In this document: piece by piece, positions 11,261-20,979 of the stretch | How the letters are laid out: every line of letters starts with the position of its first letter | How positions within the stretch are numbered: the stretch's first letter is position 1 | Source of the DNA: Darksidea phi | Taxonomy: Eukaryota > Ascomycota > Dothideomycetes > Pleosporales > Lentitheciaceae | Assembly: GCA_030770425.1 (NCBI GenBank) | Contig: JASJFT010000029.1 | Location: forward strand, 264,258-328,257 | Direction of reading: 5' to 3' | DNA: 64,000 bases | The notes under the pieces: generated by a model | What the model saw: only the letters and a program-made list of their open reading frames with translations | Told to the model about the DNA's origin: nothing | Databases searched by the model: none | Translations under genes and position numbers: made by a program

Positions 11261-12423
11261 ATCGCGATCATGGTGAGACCGTATCCCCATGCGGAATATA
11301 AGCATTGAAAGTCCCATTGCTAAACCCTGCCTAGGCAGCTCTCTAATCGGCAGTTGCTCAAGAATAAGGCGCCATGGGAGGTACGTAAGCTTTGGGTGGT
11401 CAGCATATTATATTGGTGAAACGCGAAACGCACCTTACAGCTACGGCTGCTTAACACTTTCAGGTTATCACGCGAAGATGGGCCTAATATTCGACCCGGA
11501 GTGTAACATTGAAGAAACAAGAGAGCGGATCGATTGCACGCATGCGGTGTTCGTCCGACCCAGAAAATAAACCAGCGTACAATGCACAACGCCAATTGCC
11601 AAGTGTCCTGAGTACTGTATCGGACCCCGAAGAATCCCCTTCCCCCTTATTTTGCCTTTCCCGTGGGGCGGCTGACGCTATCCACTCATCGCATCCCGCA
11701 TCCTGCCCATATAATCCCAGCGTGGCAAATAGGAGCGCAAGAACGATAAGCATGGGGGTATAATGCGAGAGCGCCACATAGAAAATAGCCCAAAGCTACA
11801 GTCCTACCTACACATTTTTGCCAGTTTGGCCGTCTGTGGGTGTGCGTTTCAATTTCGCGACGAGGCTTCTACATACCCACGAGTCGAACGCGCATCTTAC
11901 TTACCATTGAACGATGGATCTCATTACGATACCGACGATTATACCCCCGTATAATTATATTTCTTCGCAGATTACTATGTGTACCGTTACGCTGGGCATT
12001 ATCAGCGTCAGGTTATGGGCAAACTACAGTCACTCGAAAAAATTGCTAGCTGATGACTGTACGTAAGAAACTGCCTCTGCAGGGTGGCTGGCAGCTGTCT
12101 TGAGATGTGGGCTAAGACAATGTACAGACTTTTGCGTCGTCGCGCTGGCCTTGGTAGCAAGTTACTCGGCAACATCGTCAATGATGAATTGGGGTAGGTC
12201 TTATGTTTCCTAGGGGAAAGCTGCCATCGCATAACCAATTTCTTTGCGGCTTAACGATATACACCCTATGTTTTATCTCCTAAGTGTCTGAATGGAAGCG
12301 CTAACATTTTACACAGCGTTCAATTCAGACCCATCAACCATATCCATAAAATACATCACTCGAGTGCGTCGCACCCCCAAAAGCAGCGTCTTTCCCACAC
12401 ACTAACAAGCACAAAAAGCTAGC

Positions 12424-13321
12424 AGCGGCATGCATCTTCACCGCCACCTCCGCCATGTACTTCTCCAAGCTCCCCCTCCTCATCCTCTTCCTGCGCACCT
12501 TCGGCATCAAGCGCTGGGTACGCTACACCTGCTACTCGCTCATGGTCTTCACAGCCATCGGCTTCCTCGCCTCCGCCATGTACACCGGCATCCGGTGCAG
12601 TCCCGAGATCTACACTGCCGACGTGCCCTTCCTCTTCCAATGCGTCTCCGCAACCTTCTACACAACCGTATCACGGAACGCACTATCTCTCGCCGTCGAC
12701 GTAGTAATCTTCGTGCTTCCGCTACCCATAATATTACGGCTGAAAATGGCGCTACACAAGAAAATCGGTATAGCGTTAGTTTTTCTCACGGGCAGTTTCG
12801 CGCTGGCTGCCGGGGTGGTATCTTTGTATTTTCAGTCGAGTCAGATTAAAAGTACTTCTTCCAATATTACTAATGCTATGCTGGCTACGTGAGTTCCCCC
12901 TTCCCCTTCCTACCTTTCCTCTTTCCCCCCCTCACCCCTCCTCTCCCCTCCCCTGTTTTTTCCTTCTTCATGCCTTCTGACCCTACGTACCAGCGTCCTC
13001 GAATGCTGTATCATCATCATAGTAAGCTGCGCCACCGCCATGCACCTCTTCTGGCGTAACCACCTTCGCAAATCCGTGCTCTTTTCTCGCTTTGCTTTTA
13101 GCGCGTCGACCATCGGTGCGCGGTCCAAGAAAGGCCAGTCCGATGGCACGCCGCTGGGTGGCCGGTCCAAGGATTCTTCGGGGCCGATTCGTGTTACGAC
13201 TGATCATTATATTGAGTTGAGGGATCAGCAGGGTGGTGGAAGGGAAGATGGGAGCGAGAGTGGAAGGGGGATGGGGTATGAGGCAAAGGCGACGGGGAAA
13301 CGGTATGAAGGGTTTGTTTAG
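12424..13321 (+). pseudogene. Rhodopsin-family integral membrane protein, 5' exons missing
   Basis: Two exons are clear: from the acceptor at 12421-12425 to 12888, and 12994-13321. They are joined over intron 12889-12993 (donor GTGAGT, acceptor ACCAG, phase-matched). The first exon encodes transmembrane helices typical of the fungal rhodopsin-domain family, including the segment ATSAMYFSKLPLLILFLRTF, the usual K-hydrophobic helix after TM3. The last helix (ECCIIIIVSCATAMHLFWRN) is followed by a polar, Gly/Ser-rich cytoplasmic tail of about 85 residues. Only about 255 residues are present, against about 350-400 in the family, so TM1-TM3 are absent. Because the first exon begins at a splice acceptor rather than an ATG, and no upstream exon is found in 4.5 kb, I call it truncated. 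An ATG at 12455 would give a short protein. Confidence 0.65.
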
Positions 13322-13748
13322 GGTGTTATTTTTCAGGAAGGGTTGGGGGAGGGATGCATTTGGCATACTGGGGCGCGGTTCTGGTGGGATATAGCTTCCT
13401 ATTTGAGTTTGGGCAACGATTCGCGATTGTTACAATGATGGGGTTTAATATTAAGGAGATTATAATGAGGCAAGTTTACACTGGTCTTGCTTTACATGCC
13501 TCGAGAATTTGTTCATTGTGGTTTTCATTATAATTAGGTTGATGTAACAAATGCTACACTTGCTCTTTTTCCCTGACGGAAATAATCACAGTATCAGCCC
13601 AGGGGGAGGGGAAAAAAGGCCAGTATGAAGCAGATTGTACACAAGCCTCTAATGCAAATATAATCATTGTCATAGAATCAAGTTCTACATGTCCGAATAA
13701 CGAAAAGAGGGCGAATACAATTTGCCGGATCCTCCACCAGCGCAAGAC
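13322..13748. other. Convergent spacer
   Basis: Shared 3' region between the rhodopsin-family fragment and the P450 gene. It is AT-rich around 13430-13560, as expected for polyadenylation regions. No gene seen. Confidence 0.4.
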
Positions 13749-15426
13749 TTATTTTGGAGCCAACTCCACTCCAATCCGGTCAAGAATTTCGGCGAAGTTG
13801 ACGTTGTGAGTGTCGCATTCCGTCATGACAATGTCCTTCACCCATGGACCTCTCGGTTTGAAGGCAGCCTTGAATGGGAGTGGCTTCGTTACGAGGCCAT
13901 CAGTGGCAGCCATAGGATCCACGGTAAATGGCTCCCCAGTTTCTGACAGGCCCGGCTCGATGTCGAATGCCCATAGGACTTGAGCAATGGTAATCCATAG
14001 GACATTGCGTGCGACATGCCGTCCGGGGCAGAGTCGTCTTCCATAGCCAAAACCTACTGTCGGGAGTTCTCTGAGCCCACTGGAGGTGCTCTGGGTCCCC
14101 TGCCCCGGGCTCTCAGACGGAAGCCATCTTTCGGGCTCGAATGCTTCTACGTTCGAACCGAAGACTTCTTCCTCTCGTGTCATCGACCAATGATTCGGTA
14201 TCACGACCGAGTTTGCCGGAATTTTGTATCCTTTGTAGCTGCTCTCCACTTTTGTAAAGTGGGGGACGCCAGCGGCGCCAGCAGGTCGCCATCGAAGGAG
14301 CTCCTCAACAATCGCGTCGATATACAGCAGCTTTTGTCGGTCCGCGAAGTTGGGCAGCCTTTTTCGTCCAACCACGGAGTCGAGATAATTCTGGGCTTTA
14401 GCTATGAAACCCTGATTCGACGTAATGCACGCAACCACGAACCACATCAGGGTTTCGGTGCTAGCATCTAGAGCGGCGTCCGCCATGATACCCACGTCAA
14501 GGGCAAGCTCCTCAATGGACATGTCGATTGCCTCGTTGTCCAATGTCTTTTTCATGTGCTTAGAGAAGTTCCAGCCACTAGCACCGTACCCTTGCTGCAG
14601 ATTTCCGACGTGCAGGGCGCGCTGTCGCCCCCAATGTTGCTCAGCTTCGGCTTTCCAGGGGGCTAGGAAGGCAGGGAGGTTGTTCAACACGGGGAGTGAG
14701 TCGACAAGGTACTTTCCGACCTGGGCCAGCTGATCAAACTCATGGTTGACGGAGTGGGCAGCAAGAAGCACAGGGTCTGATGCAGTTTTAAGACGGAATC
14801 CGTAGAATAGCGCGTAGATGATGCTGGCCGTGGTGCGCTCAAAGTGGCCATGGCAATTGCCTCCAGAGCCTCCGGCGTTGTTGAGAAGGTCGTACAGCAG
14901 CTGCTTTGACTCGAGTTCCTGGAATGGAAGGTATGCACTGGCTGCTCGCATGCTCAGCACGGGGCTTTCCAGCTTCTGGTGCAACCTGAAGCGCTCGTCA
15001 TATGGTCTTAGTAGCATGTGCATGCCTTTCAGGGCCAGCTCAGCGGCCACCTAGAAGGCAAATACACGTCAGCAGCCATCTTACGAGAGTTGCCCGGCGG
15101 TTAAAAGAACGTACGACAAATCGTGGGCGGTCCGAGAAAGTCGCACCCCGCTTGGCGAGGAGGTCGTGGGCTGCAGCCGACGTGGACAAGACAATGACGG
15201 GTTGGCCCAACATGTTCAGGTGCATGATGGGCCCGTACGTCTTACTCCAGGCGTGATATTGCAGCCATGGATGCGATTTTGGTGCCTGGTGGACATTTCC
15301 GATAATAGGAAGGGCAGGAGGGCCCGGGGGTAGAGGCAGAGACGATTTTGCCGCATACGCTCGGAAAAGGTACAAGGATAGAAGCGAGGCGAGGAAGACG
15401 GCAGCGTAAAGTGCTAGCGAAGCCAT
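13749..15426 (-). CDS. Cytochrome P450 monooxygenase
   Basis: Two exons, 15115-15426 and 13749-15050, are joined over a 64-nt intron (donor GTACGT, acceptor TTCTAG, phase 0) to give 537 residues, the usual length for a microsomal P450. The protein starts with an N-terminal membrane anchor (residues 4-24) followed by the proline-rich hinge LPLPPGPP. The I-helix has ALDAST at about 297-302, the K-helix ExxR is E354-L-L-R357, the meander has FEPERW, and the heme loop is FGYGRRLCPG with the proximal Cys at about residue 445. It belongs to the E-class group I type seen in fungal secondary metabolism (resembling O-methylsterigmatocystin oxidoreductase-type enzymes in general layout). It is divergently arranged with the tryptophanase-prenyltransferase gene 573 bp away, so oxidation of a prenylated indole is the natural hypothesis. 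It needs a separate P450 reductase, which is not in the window. Confidence 0.95.
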
Positions 15427-15999
15427 TGTGGGTCAAATGGTGTAGAAAGTGGAACGGAGTGCAATCGAGTGAGATGAGAAGGAATCGAGTCGGCAGAGGG
15501 TGGGGGTAATTGAGTTCCGGACGAAAGTGTTGGGCAGGAATACCGGTGCAGGAGGCATGATCAGTGCGGACTCGGTGCACAGCATGGGTTCTTCTTACCC
15601 GCAGCCTCTGCCGCAGCCCTCGTCGCCCCGCCGCCTACGCCGCAAGCCCTCGTCTAGGCGCCGTTACACACGGTCTATGCGTTTACCTTGGCATTGCTAC
15701 ATCCCTACCGCCGGTAAGCGACTCAATAGGCGCTTCGGTCCCCGGCCCCCTGCAGTTAGCCGCATCTGTCGAGTACCCATTTTTTGGCCAAATTGAAGCC
15801 AGCAACGGCTCAGATCATGCGGAGTCGCTGCTGTTGGCATTGCTAACTACTTTCTCAACTTGCCCCTCGCGGCTGGCTACTAATGGTTTATAAATGCTCG
15901 CTAGCCGCGTATGAGCTTGTGTTTTCCCCTGTCCGTGCTAACATCTCTACATTGATCTTTCTTAGAAGCCAGTCCGCTACAGCAAGTTCGCATTAAAAT
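15427..15999. promoter_or_regulatory. Shared divergent promoter region
   Basis: These 573 bp separate the start codons of the divergent P450 and tryptophanase-prenyltransferase genes and must hold both promoters, which favours co-regulation. A TATA-like TATAAAT sits at 15889-15895, 105 bp before the fusion gene's ATG. A GCTAAC branch-like site followed by a TTCTTAG acceptor-like end at about 15938-15964 could mark a 5'-UTR intron. No operator of a specific factor was recognised, and no regulator gene is adjacent; the nearest Zn2Cys6 gene is at 34.6 kb. Confidence 0.6.
15889..15895 (+). promoter_or_regulatory. TATA-like box of the fusion gene
   Basis: TATAAAT lies 105 bp before the start codon at 16000, a plausible distance for a fungal promoter with a short 5' UTR. 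This is a sequence match only. Confidence 0.4.
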
Positions 16000-18885
16000 A
16001 TGAGTGTCCTGGCAGCAACGAATACTCCTCCACCACCCTCGCATAGTGCTGTGGTGGTGAGGTCTCTGCTGGCAGTGAAGCCCGAGGAGCGTGAACAAAT
16101 CCTCAAAGATGTCGAGTACAACATATTCGCCTTCCCGGCTGGACTCCTCACCTGCGATTATCTCTCGGATTCTGGCACCTCGGCCATGACAGACACGCAG
16201 TGGGCTGCCCGTAAGTTTTCCGCGACTAACACCGACAGATGCCCCAGCTCGACTTACTAGCTTCTTTCTTGTTCTTCTAAAAAGACCCTGTATTAATCTA
16301 TGACGCAGTGATGCGAGGAGACGAAAGCTACGGCCGAAATTGGGGATATTACTGCTTGCTGGACACTTTCCGAGACATTTTCGAGCGTGGCAACAACCCC
16401 CAACATGCCTTCCAAGGCATCATTACAGGCATGATTGACAGCGAATACTACCGAAACAAGCTCCTCGTATCCTCCCGAGACGGCTTCGTCAACGGGGGAC
16501 CTCACCAGCTTGAGCGTCCAAACTTCTTCATTGTGCCGCAGGGGCGCTGCGCCGAGGCCCTTCTCTTCTCTACCATGAGCAGTATGATTGCCGAAGGAGC
16601 ACCAGGAAAAGCTTCGCCTGCAATTATCAGCAATGGCTTCTTCGACACAACAGGCGCCAATGCTGCCGTCGTTGGCTTTGAGCTCCAGACCTTTACTCAA
16701 CCAGGCTTGAGCGACGCATTCCCCCAGGAGCTTGTTGGGAAAAAGAACTATTTCAAAGGTAACCTGGATGTAGCGGCGACAGAAGCCTACCTGGATCGAC
16801 ACCCAGGCCACGTTGCCATGATCTTGATGACCATCACAAATAACTGGGCCGCTGCCCAACCCGTCTCGATGGCCAACATCAGGAATACGGCAGCACTAGC
16901 CAAGCGCAAAGAGATTCCATTCTTCTTCGATGCCTGTCGATTTGCAGAGAACGCCTTCTTCATCCACGAGTATGAAGAGGGCTATGCCAACAAGTCGATT
17001 GCCGAAATCGTTCAAGAAATGTTCTCATATGCTGAAGGCTTCACTATATCTTTGAAGAAAGATGGGCTTTCAAACATGGGAGGCGTGCTATGCTTCCGAG
17101 ACAAGGGAATGTTCACTCAGAGATACGAGGGCATAGGCCTTCGTTTGAAGGAACGGCAAATTCTAGCCTATGGAAATGATTCCTACGGTGGCAGTAAGTC
17201 TTCTTTCTTCAATTGAAGCGATTATTTCTCTCTGAAAAAGAATGTTTCTGCCATTTCAGGACGTTGATAACTAATTATAATTATCAGTGAGTGGCCGCGA
17301 TCTCATGACAGCTGTAATGGGTCTCTACGAGGTCACAAAAGAGACCTATCTCCGTAACCGCATCGGACAGGTTCAATATTTCGCTCAAAAACTCCAGTCC
17401 AACGGGCTATCCGTTATCCTGCCCCCAGGAGGGCACGCTGTCTATCTCGAAATGGAGGAATTCTTCTTTGGCTGCGACAGGAAGCCGGATGACTTCGCCT
17501 CAGTTGGTTTCACCATCGAGCTGATCAAAGACTTCGGCATCCGCGCTGCAGAAGCGGGCCCTTTCGGGTGGGAGTGGGACAAGAAGTCGCCAGAGGAGCG
17601 CAAAAAGATTCCAAACCTTGTCCGATTTGCCGTCCCACGCCATGTTCAATCCGAAGAACATATCAACTACACAGTTGCGGCCATTAAATTGCTGCACAGC
17701 AGAAGGCACACGATTCCAAATGTGGAAATAGCAAGGGGAAAGGACATGAGACTCCGGCACTTTTCAAGTGGCCTGAGACCCATCCCAGTGACCCAAAGCA
17801 TCTCCGGTAGCTACATAGACGAGGCTACCAAGCAATTGTCACGTCTTTCCCAGGCCATCAATCTGGATCCGGCGGTGAAAGAACAGCTAATCAAGGCTTT
17901 GACGCTATCAGGGGGCGAATTTGGTCAAAGGCCAGTACCCAAACAGCTCGATCCCTCAGCATGGATCTCGAACGTCAGCAACGATAATGCATTCTACGAG
18001 TACTCCGTGGCACTGGACCAGAAGACCGGAGATGCCGAACTCCGCTTTCTCATAGAAGCTCAAGCAGACGGCAACAGGCTGACCAAAATGCAAGAGAGCG
18101 CAGTCCGCCTAAACCATGAGATCGCAAAGAACTACAGCTCAACCGTATCACTCGACCGTATGAATGATATCCAAGACCTCTTCCTGCCTGCCCAACCTGA
18201 AGGCATGTTTGCCGCATGGCACAGCTGTGCCGCCACCAAAGCAGGACCGGAATGGAAGATCTACCTCAACCCCTGCGCAACGGGCCCGCAGCAAGCCTCC
18301 TCAGTAGCCCGCGAGGCATTCGAGCGTCTCGGCCTAGCCAGTGCATGGCAGCTCCTGGCCAGCATCATGACACCCGACGACCCCGTGCTCTACTTCTCCC
18401 TCGACCTATCCCCGCACCACGTCCACTCTCGCATCAAAATCTACATCGCACATCCAAACGCCACCGCCTCAACTGTTGCCCAAAAGCACACCCAGATCTG
18501 CCCCAACGCCTGCGCTTACTCCATCCAACAATTCTGCGCCTCCATGGCCGGCGGCTCACTGGGCCCGTACACGGCAAAGCCGCTGTTATCCTGCTTCGCC
18601 TTCACGACCGAGGCGCCTGATCACCCGGTCAGCACTGTGCATTTCCCCGTCGTGGCGTACGCGGATAATGATGCGGAGGTCCAACGCCGCATGCAGCATT
18701 ACATCAGTGTGGCGAGTCTCCCGCCGGCTTATCAACAGCGTTATGCGAAGATTATAAGCGCGGTCCAGCGGAGGCCGCTTGACAAGGGGCGCGGGATACA
18801 CGCTTGGGTTAGCTTGAAGCAGAACGGGAAGGGGAAGAGATCAAATACTTTTTATCTGTCGCCGGAATTGTTCGGGCCGTTGTGA
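16000..18885 (+). CDS. Fused tryptophan indole-lyase and indole prenyltransferase (DMATS/ABBA type)
   Basis: Three exons (16000-16210, 16309-17193, 17288-18885) give one 897-residue protein. Both introns have GTAAGT donors and CAG acceptors, and both restore conserved motifs (DTQWAALMRGDE; YGGMSGRDL). Residues 1 to about 530 are a PLP-dependent beta-eliminating lyase: SDSGTSAMTD near the N-terminus, FDACRFAENA with Asp278 and Arg281, Schiff-base Lys321 in SLKKDG, and Arg478 in VRFAVPR. Specificity residues point to tryptophanase rather than tyrosine phenol-lyase: Asp183 in FFDTT (E. coli TnaA Asp137; Thr in TPL), His523 in LRHF (TnaA His463; Phe in TPL), and Ala455 where TPL has Arg381 (numbering from memory). 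Relative to bacterial enzymes there is an insertion of about 40 residues before the QGR loop, and HQGR is PQGR. Residues from about 540 to 897 are a metal-free aromatic prenyltransferase: Glu603 in EYSVAL (indole N-H contact), and basic/Tyr shield motifs WKIYLNP (Lys689), RIKIYIAHP and TFYLSP (Tyr888). The style is that of bacterial indole prenyltransferases. Predicted flow: L-Trp to indole, pyruvate and ammonia, then indole plus DMAPP to a dimethylallylindole. Confidence 0.92.
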
Positions 18886-19722
18886 GGGAAGTTGGCATTC
18901 TCCACTCGGAGGTTCTGCGGCGAAGTTGGGTCTTGGAAGGTCTAGGGAGGGTTGGATAGGCTTCGGTCTGGCTGGAGTCTTAGAAACACAATAGAAACCC
19001 TTACCAACATATATATTATGGGGCAAAAGGGCTCACAATATAGTGGTAGCTACTAGAATACACGAAATACAAAAGGGGTAGAACGAACCCAGCTTTGGCC
19101 GTATATCTAGGTTAAGTTTCTTCGGTATAAACCCCTATGCGAATATGCTACAAAATAACCATGAGCTATTAATAGAGATAAGATAATAAATCCATCTCTT
19201 CTATAAAACAGGATAAATTCTATTATTCCTAGAAGAAAAGAAAGATAATTTAGAGATAGATAAAAATTAATATTTAGACTAAGCTAATTAGGTAAATAAC
19301 TCTATTCTTACTTCCATAATTAAGTAGTATATAGAATCATTGTTGTCTTTGCCTCCAAGTCTTCTGCGCTGCCAATGATCGGCGACAATCCAGGTTCTTC
19401 GAATATTGTGCGTTTAGTGCACGGTTTGTTTCTTCTAGGTATTGAGATTTACGCCAAAGAACGAACAGGTGGTGTTTACTGTTCGAATGACGACGAACAA
19501 CGGAGCATAGACGCAATATGGCGGAAAGATTGTGGAATGCATTTTTAAGATGTAGCGAGCTGTTGAGAAGCGTGTAGGGAAGAGACTTCGTTTAATGTGT
19601 CTTGGGACGAGGAAGACACTAGCCGGAAAGGTGCTAGCTCCTCATGACGTATAGTCTAGGAAACAGTCGATTGAGTGCTGCATCGATCGAGAATACCTTT
19701 TCCATCAACAGCTACCACCGCA
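18886..19722. other. Downstream spacer with AT-rich relic
   Basis: No gene is seen. The 3' flank of the fusion gene runs into a strongly AT-rich block (see 19090-19340). From 19340 the composition returns to normal, and the end should contain the promoter of the small membrane-protein frame at 19723. Confidence 0.5.
19090..19340. repeat. AT-rich block, possibly RIP-mutated relic
   Basis: About 250 bp, strongly AT-rich and dense in TA and AA/TT steps, in contrast to the balanced sequence on both sides. No frame is open. This look is typical of repeats degraded by repeat-induced point mutation in Pezizomycotina. No inverted repeats or retroelement motif can be read, so the source element is unknown. 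Confidence 0.45.
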
Positions 19723-20085
19723 ATGGCAAATACAATACTAGCCTCCTCCTCTACTGCATGCAGCCCATCCTCTCAGTCAGCGGCTCTCTAACGAACCCGC
19801 GCGAACCTCGCCTTCTTCGTCAACCCCTCCACCGCACCAGCACCTGAATCCCGCCGCACTCGCGCTTTCCTCCGCACCGCTCGCTACACGCTCAAATTCA
19901 TCTTCTGGTACCTTGTCCGCTACGCCAAATATGCTGCGATAGGCTCACTTGCTGCGCTCGTTGCGGGCTCGGTGATAGGGTCTGTAGCATCGGGCGCTGC
20001 CTTCTTCATTGCGCCTCCGGGGATTGTGGGTGGGGCGGTGGTGGGACTCCTATGGGCATGGGGAAATATGGGTGGAGGCGGCTAG
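19723..20085 (+). pseudogene. Small membrane protein frame with an in-frame TAA
   Basis: From the ATG at 19723 one frame of 121 codons runs to the TAG at 20083-20085, broken only by a TAA at codon 23 (19789-19791). The downstream part is protein-like: a basic stretch (RRTRAFLRTARYTLKFIFWY) followed by two glycine- and alanine-rich hydrophobic segments (residues about 60-85 and 88-110, including GSVIGSVASGAAFFIAPPGI). It looks like a small integral membrane protein with glycine-zipper character. No ATG follows the TAA early enough to rescue translation, and I found no splice pair that removes it. The family is not recognised. Confidence 0.5.
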
Positions 20086-20262
20086 CAAAAAAGGCGGGCA
20101 AGAGAACGGGCGATCTGAGGAGAGATGGGAAGGATGATGCGCAGGCTGAAGAAATAAGGGAGGTACAAGAAAGGGGAGAGGGAAGGGGATTAAGGAGTGA
20201 TTCCTGGTGATTCCCGACATTATCTCGGCCAAGCCCAAGATGGGAATGCCAGTTTTTCGCAC

Positions 20263-20979
20263 CTATTCCTCCACTTTTCCCAGCATCAAATCGACAGCCT
20301 GCCTCCCCTCTGTGCTATATCCCTCGACAAACCGATCCCCGAATCCACTCACCCAACTTAAGTAAGTAACCTCGGGTTTCTCCCTGCAGAAGCCACACAT
20401 GAGCTCTTTGATATGCCCCTTCAAACCCCTCCTCGGGAACTCCTCTGCAATCTTATTCAGCTCATCTTGGTCGACCTGCACGAGTGCCTCGCCAATAGCC
20501 TGTTTCCCGTACTCAGCGCCAAACAGTTCAACCGCAATGCCCGCATTTGTAAGTGCAACTTCTGGCTCCTTGTGTGCAGCAACGATTGGGTAGGTGTGCA
20601 GCGCTATGCTGTCCCACACTAGCTGGATACGGTGTTTGTCCCAATCCGCTGCATGACCCTCGCGGAGGATGAAGTCTCGTGCGGCGTTTGCGCCGTCGAC
20701 TTCGAAAATCTTATCTTGCGAGCGGAACTCAGGGCTATGACTCCAACCAAGATCATGAAGGATTGTTGCAACGGAGAATGCTTCGAGATCGATGGCTTCA
20801 CGCTGGGCTGGTGGGAGACGCGAGATGATGAGCGTTCCGACAACCCATGATCGTGCGACGTGCCTATAGCCGATAGGATCCATGGAGTTCTCAGCAAGCT
20901 TAAGGGCCTTGTTGACGAGAGAAGTAGAGAGCACGGTGACGCCGGCTACAGTGCGCGTTGGAAGCTGTTGAGTGGACAT
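20263..20979 (-). CDS. HD-domain protein (metal-dependent hydrolase family)
   Basis: A single-exon frame of 238 residues from the ATG at 20979. HD-domain features are present in order: the first metal-binding His in YRHVARSW (residue about 39), the HD dipeptide in TILHDLGWSH (about residues 73-75), and further His residues in the IALHTYP region (about 125), with an Asp further on. Fungal members of this type are related to cyanamide hydratase-like and uncharacterised HD proteins; the substrate is unknown. It lies about 2.1 kb from the end of the tryptophanase-prenyltransferase gene but is separated from it by an AT-rich block and a broken gene, so membership in the same cluster is doubtful. 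Confidence 0.85.
   Translation of the reverse strand: MSTQQLPTRTVAGVTVLSTSLVNKALKLAENSMDPIGYRHVARSWVVGTLIISRLPPAQREAIDLEAFSVATILHDLGWSHSPEFRSQDKIFEVDGANAARDFILREGHAADWDKHRIQLVWDSIALHTYPIVAAHKEPEVALTNAGIAVELFGAEYGKQAIGEALVQVDQDELNKIAEEFPRRGLKGHIKELMCGFCREKPEVTYLSWVSGFGDRFVEGYSTEGRQAVDLMLGKVEE

Larger units (their letters stand above)
7885..12423. other. 4.5 kb gene-free region
   Basis: No coding frame above about 115 codons and no recognisable domain on either strand. Base composition is unremarkable (neither strongly AT-rich nor a simple repeat), so it does not look like heavily RIP-mutated transposon. It contains a 190-bp inverted-repeat element at about 9721-9910, a partial third copy of its arm at 9984-10001, and a 20-bp palindrome at 11241-11260. 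The right end (about 12395-12422) is an intron end: a CACTAAC branch-like site is followed by CTAG directly before the first rhodopsin-family exon. The exons that should precede it are not in this region. Confidence 0.5.

Noticed and set aside
16293..16859. 188-codon minus-strand frame opposite the fusion gene
   Set aside because: It is a shadow of the tryptophanase exon and has no signature.
20263..20979. HD-domain gene as third member of the prenylindole cluster
   Set aside because: Separated from the fusion gene by an AT-rich relic and a broken gene; no functional link evident.
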